Of a DNA stretch of 8,176 nt, positions 6,095-8,176 are shown piece by piece (within the stretch, counting starts at the first letter, position 1; every line of letters starts with the position of its first letter). The DNA comes from Candidatus Nealsoniibacteriota bacterium (lineage in GTDB: Bacteria; Patescibacteriota; Minisyncoccia; Minisyncoccales; GWA2-38-27), in the NCBI GenBank assembly GCA_003559065.1, contig PWMZ01000025.1, positions 1 to 8,176 on the forward strand, in the 5' to 3' direction. The notes beneath the pieces were generated by a model. It was not told the DNA's origin, did no database searches, and saw only the letters and a list, made by a program, of their open reading frames with translations. The position numbers were made by a program, and so were the translations under genes.

Positions 6095-6822
6095 ATTCTT
6101 TTCCTATTCTTTCGGCCGCTTTTTTCGGCACTATCCCAGCCGTTATTTGGCTTTTTTTCTTTCTTCCGGAAGACAAAAACCCGGAATCTAAGAAAATTAT
6201 TCTTGAGGTTTTTTTATACGGCATGCTATTTGCTTTAATTGCTCTTCATGCTCTTTTTTTCGTTAGACCTTATCTGCTAGCTTTCTTTTTGGTTGCTATT
6301 TTGTTTTCTGCTTTTTTCGAAGAGCTAACTAAATACTTAACAATAAGGTTAGTTATCTTTAAGCACCACGAACTAGACGAACCGATTGATTTTATGATTT
6401 ACATGATAACGGCTGCCTTGGGCTTTGCCGCCATGGAAAATATTCTTTATTCTTTTACTGGTTTTTTAACCAGCTCAGAGACCTTCGGAATCGCTACTCA
6501 ATCAATGTTATGGCTTAACTTAATCCGCTTCACCGGAGCCACCCTATTACACGCTTTGGTCTCTGCTATTTTAGGATATTTTTTAGCTCTCTCTTTTTAT
6601 CATTCAAAAAAAAGATTAGTTGTTTTTGGTTTTTTAATAGCTACTCTCTTGCACGTTTTGTTTAATTTTATTATGATACAAGTAGTGCAGGCTACCCAGA
6701 CTATAGTTCTTGTCAATTACTTTGTCTTGTTAATAGTTTTAATGGTTGCTATGCTAATGTTTGTTCTCTTGTGTTTTAGAAAATTAAAAAAAATAAAATC
6801 AATATGTCAAAAGAATTTTTAG
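6088..6822 (+). CDS. PrsW-family intramembrane metalloprotease
   Basis: A 244-residue polytopic membrane protein, about seven hydrophobic segments by eye. It has the conserved PrsW/M82 signature in membrane segments: EELTK (78-82), FAAMEN (113-118, with E117 and N118), H155 in LLHALVSAILGY, and HVLFN (189-193). These are the presumed metal and catalytic residues of the family. The best-known member, Bacillus PrsW, makes the first cut in an anti-sigma factor; the substrate here is unknown and no anti-sigma factor gene is in the window. The ATG sits inside the last codons of valS (7-nt overlap) with no Shine-Dalgarno, suggesting translational coupling. Being followed directly by an Hsp20 gene fits a role in envelope or stress response (inference). 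It ends in TAG, the only non-TAA stop here. Confidence 0.88.
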   Translation: MVNSFPILSAAFFGTIPAVIWLFFFLPEDKNPESKKIILEVFLYGMLFALIALHALFFVRPYLLAFFLVAILFSAFFEELTKYLTIRLVIFKHHELDEPIDFMIYMITAALGFAAMENILYSFTGFLTSSETFGIATQSMLWLNLIRFTGATLLHALVSAILGYFLALSFYHSKKRLVVFGFLIATLLHVLFNFIMIQVVQATQTIVLVNYFVLLIVLMVAMLMFVLLCFRKLKKIKSICQKNF

Positions 6823-7214
6823 ATAAAATCAAAAAATCAAGCGAGAAAGATTTTAAAAAAACTGAAGTAGAAAAAAAGAATTGGCTTGAACAAGACGGCC
6901 AACCGGCTATGGATATGTATCAAAAAGAAAACGAACTAATCATTCAGGCTGCTTTAGCCGGCATAAAAGTGGAAGATGTAGACATCTCAGTAGAAAATGA
7001 TGTTTTTATGATCAAAGGGAAAAGAGACAATCCTGCCCAAGAAGTAGATAAATATTTTTTACAAGAATGTTTCTGGGGTAATTTTTCTCGAGAAATTATC
7101 TTGCCAATAGAAGTAGATTCTGCCAGAACAAAAGCTGAAATAAAAAATGGGGTTTTGATAATTAAAATACCTATTATTGAAAAGGGAAAGAAAAAAATAT
7201 CTATTAAGGAATAA
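6804..7214 (+). CDS. Hsp20/alpha-crystallin small heat-shock protein
   Basis: ATP-independent holdase chaperone of the cytoplasm. Of 136 residues, the first 35 or so are a charged, Lys-rich N-terminal arm. The alpha-crystallin domain runs from about 36 to 124, with PAMDMYQKENELII, AALAGIKVEDVDISVENDV, the F-W-G-N-F-S-R-E segment of the dimerisation region (about 90-97), and the closing A-x-I-K-N-G-V-L-I-I-K-I-P strand typical of the family. The C-terminal tail carries an IxI anchor (I132, I134) used for oligomer assembly. The ATG overlaps the end of the prsW-like gene by 19 nt in another frame and no Shine-Dalgarno is visible. A later ATG at 6909 would lose the N-terminal arm, so the earlier start is preferred. 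The 3' end overlaps the convergent phosphatase gene by 11 nt. Confidence 0.93.
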   Translation: MSKEFLDKIKKSSEKDFKKTEVEKKNWLEQDGQPAMDMYQKENELIIQAALAGIKVEDVDISVENDVFMIKGKRDNPAQEVDKYFLQECFWGNFSREIILPIEVDSARTKAEIKNGVLIIKIPIIEKGKKKISIKE

Positions 7215-7779
7215 TTCTTAGTTCTCCTGTTTCAATTTCTTTCTTATTAACAATAATGTTTATTAGTTCTTCCAAGGAATAGTTATTAACCACTTTTTCT
7301 AATAAGGTCAAAGTTCTTTGATGGCTAACTATGAGAATATTCTTTTTGTTGTATTTTTTTTCTACCTCTTGGAAAAAATCAAGTAATCTTTCTTCTACGT
7401 CTTGATAGTTTTCTCCTTCAGGTGGAGCCACTTCATACCTTTTTTTATAATAATCAAAAAGACTACTTTTTTTCCAGAGCTTGGCTATCTTGTCTTCTTT
7501 TTCAGTATTGAAAACACCAACATCAATTTCTCTTAATCTTTTTTCGGGGACCAGTTCTGCTTCTAATTTTTTAGCTGCTATTTCGGCGGTTTGTTTTGTT
7601 CTTAACAAATCGGAATAAAAGATAAGATCTATTTTTTTCAGTTTTTTACTCACTTTTTCAATTTGATTTATTCCTTTTTCGGTTAAAGGAAGGTGCATTC
7701 TTTCCGGCCAGCAAGAATAGATCTTTTTAACGTTTCTTAAAGAATGGCCGTGTCTTAATAAATAATAATTATTTTTCAT
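7204..7779 (-). CDS. histidine phosphatase family protein (phosphoglycerate mutase-like)
   Basis: Branch 1 histidine phosphatase of 191 residues, with a catalytic phosphohistidine mechanism. The RHG motif is LLRHGHS with H10 as the nucleophile, followed by YSDLLRTKQTAEI with R60, LREIDVG with E84, the PPEGENYQDVEERL segment (119-132), and the second active-site His H153 in ILIVSHQRT. The length fits small alpha-ribazole phosphatase, SixA-like or broad-specificity phosphatases better than a glycolytic mutase, which is about 230-250 residues. The substrate cannot be told from sequence. No Shine-Dalgarno lies upstream, and a -10-like TAAAAT sits only 6 nt before the ATG, so the mRNA may be leaderless. 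It follows tRNA-Leu and a terminator on the same strand and overlaps the hsp20 gene tail to tail. Confidence 0.92.
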   Translation of the reverse strand: MKNNYYLLRHGHSLRNVKKIYSCWPERMHLPLTEKGINQIEKVSKKLKKIDLIFYSDLLRTKQTAEIAAKKLEAELVPEKRLREIDVGVFNTEKEDKIAKLWKKSSLFDYYKKRYEVAPPEGENYQDVEERLLDFFQEVEKKYNKKNILIVSHQRTLTLLEKVVNNYSLEELINIIVNKKEIETGELRIIP

Positions 7780-7785
7780 AAGTTG

Positions 7786-7813
7786 ATTTTAACAAGTCAA
7801 AATAAAAAAACAA
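7786..7813 (-). promoter_or_regulatory. putative promoter of the histidine phosphatase gene
   Basis: On the minus strand TG-T-TAAAAT (extended -10, hexamer at 7786-7791) has a weak -35-like TTGTTT (7808-7813) at 16 bases. The expected start falls on or within two bases of the ATG at 7779, so the transcript would be leaderless. The -35 overlaps the terminator hairpin of the preceding tRNA. Confidence 0.4.
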
Positions 7814-7825
7814 CCTTCGTTGTTT
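7801..7825 (-). terminator. intrinsic terminator after tRNA-Leu
   Basis: On the minus strand AAACAAC (7819-7825), loop GAAG, GTTGTTT (7808-7814), then more T, one A and further T. The 7-bp stem is AU-rich but is followed by a long U tract and begins 2 bases after the tRNA-Leu 3' end. Confidence 0.65.
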
Positions 7826-7826
7826 G

Positions 7827-7908
7827 TGGGCAGGGTGGGATTCGAACCCACAAGCTTTGCGGCACTAGCTCCTAAGGCTAGCGTGTTTACCAGTTTCACC
7901 ACCTGCCC
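7827..7908 (-). tRNA. tRNA-Leu (anticodon UAG)
   Basis: Class II tRNA of 82 nt on the minus strand: acceptor GGGCAGG/CCTGCCC, anticodon stem CTAGC/GCTAG with loop CTTAGGA, and T arm GTGGG-TTCGAAT-CCCAC. The anticodon UAG (7872-7874) reads CUN, chiefly CUA/CUG. The variable arm is long and includes TGCCGCAAAGC. Discriminator A, the leucine identity base. CCA is not encoded (next bases CAA). The 5' end is 2 nt after the stop codon of the pilin-like gene, so the tRNA is probably cut out of that mRNA. Confidence 0.96.
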
Positions 7909-7910
7909 CT

Positions 7911-8176
7911 TTACCAGAAATCACCGGTGTCAAAATAAATTCCATCGGGAGAAGAATCCGCTCCCATTAACTCTATAATAATATTGGCAGAACCAACAGC
8001 TAAAAAAGCAAGAACAATAGCTATAACGCCATAAAGAATATTTTTTTTAGCTTTGCTCACTTTATCTGGGTCACCGTCAGAAAGTAAAAATTGATAAGCA
8101 GCATAAAGAACTAAAAAAATCGTAGCTATCATTAGTGCCCAGAATAAAAAGTTAATCACTCTTTGAAGTATACCAA
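7911..8176 (-). CDS. pilin-like two-helix membrane protein, 5' end outside window
   Basis: A small membrane protein with two hydrophobic helices around a short polar loop with S-D-G-D-P-D-K-V and Lys residues, then a polar tail rich in Asp ending in F-W. The pattern of helix, AAYQFL, (G)GDPDKV, KAKK, second helix IVLAFLAVG resembles the TrbC/VirB2-pilin-like proteins that are frequent in Parcubacteria (my recollection of the family). It may act in a type IV secretion or pilus-like assembly, but no partner genes are in view. A GTG at 8159 could start an 82-residue protein. However, it has no Shine-Dalgarno and the frame stays open to the window edge with residues GILQR that fit the family, so I treat the gene as partial with its true start beyond 8176. 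The stop is 2 nt before tRNA-Leu. Confidence 0.7.
   Translation of the reverse strand, partial: GILQRVINFLFWALMIATIFLVLYAAYQFLLSDGDPDKVSKAKKNILYGVIAIVLAFLAVGSANIIIELMGADSSPDGIYFDTGDFW

Noticed and set aside
6080..6100. A frameshift truncating valS
   Set aside because: The ATGGTAA junction leads straight into an intact PrsW-family gene, and nothing ValRS-like follows in any frame, so a natural short form is more likely than a sequencing error.
7196..7220. Hairpin terminator between hsp20 and the phosphatase gene
   Set aside because: The pairing TAAG(g)AAT with ATTCTTA is weak, bulged and lacks a following U tract on either strand.
8157..8159. GTG as the true start of the pilin-like protein
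   Set aside because: There is no Shine-Dalgarno and the open frame continues to the window edge with family-like residues, so the real start is probably outside the window.

Overview
This window looks like a piece of a small, AT-rich bacterial genome of the Candidate Phyla Radiation (Patescibacteria, probably a Parcubacteria-type lineage). That placement is an inference. It rests on low GC in most genes, many overlapping genes, near absence of Shine-Dalgarno sequences, a stripped-down valyl-tRNA synthetase, and at the right edge a two-helix pilin-like protein of a type I associate with Parcubacteria. There are eight protein genes and five tRNA genes, and no gene-free stretch longer than about 80 bases. 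Stops are seven TAA and one TAG; Trp is encoded by TGG, and nothing requires a non-standard code.

Left end (1-326): two tRNA-Ser genes, UGA and GCU, on the minus strand, 2 nt apart, divergent from a tRNA-Arg with the unusual anticodon GCG. Two promoters with abutting -35 boxes sit between them. One base after the tRNA-Arg the helicase gene recG begins, so recG is probably expressed from a tRNA-mRNA transcript. Middle left (2414-2955): recG converges on a small, GC-richer lipoprotein gene with its own near-consensus promoter, the only good Shine-Dalgarno in the window and its own terminator. It lies directly downstream of tRNA-Glu(UUC) and looks like an inserted cassette.

Centre (2968-7214): four plus-strand genes, each overlapping the next: tsaD (t6A tRNA modification), a 666-residue valS, a PrsW-family membrane protease and an Hsp20 small heat-shock protein. 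They probably form one operon combining translation fidelity with protein quality control. No intrinsic terminator is visible after it.

Right end (7204-8176), minus strand: a pilin-like membrane protein gene that runs off the window, then tRNA-Leu(UAG) starting 2 nt after its stop codon, then a short hairpin terminator, then a histidine-phosphatase gene whose promoter suggests a leaderless mRNA and whose end overlaps the Hsp20 gene tail to tail.

I see no CRISPR array, transposase, phage gene or obvious multi-gene defence system. The points most worth following are the tRNA-CDS junctions, the GCG anticodon, the compositionally odd lipoprotein cassette, the shortened ValRS and the insertion in TsaD.
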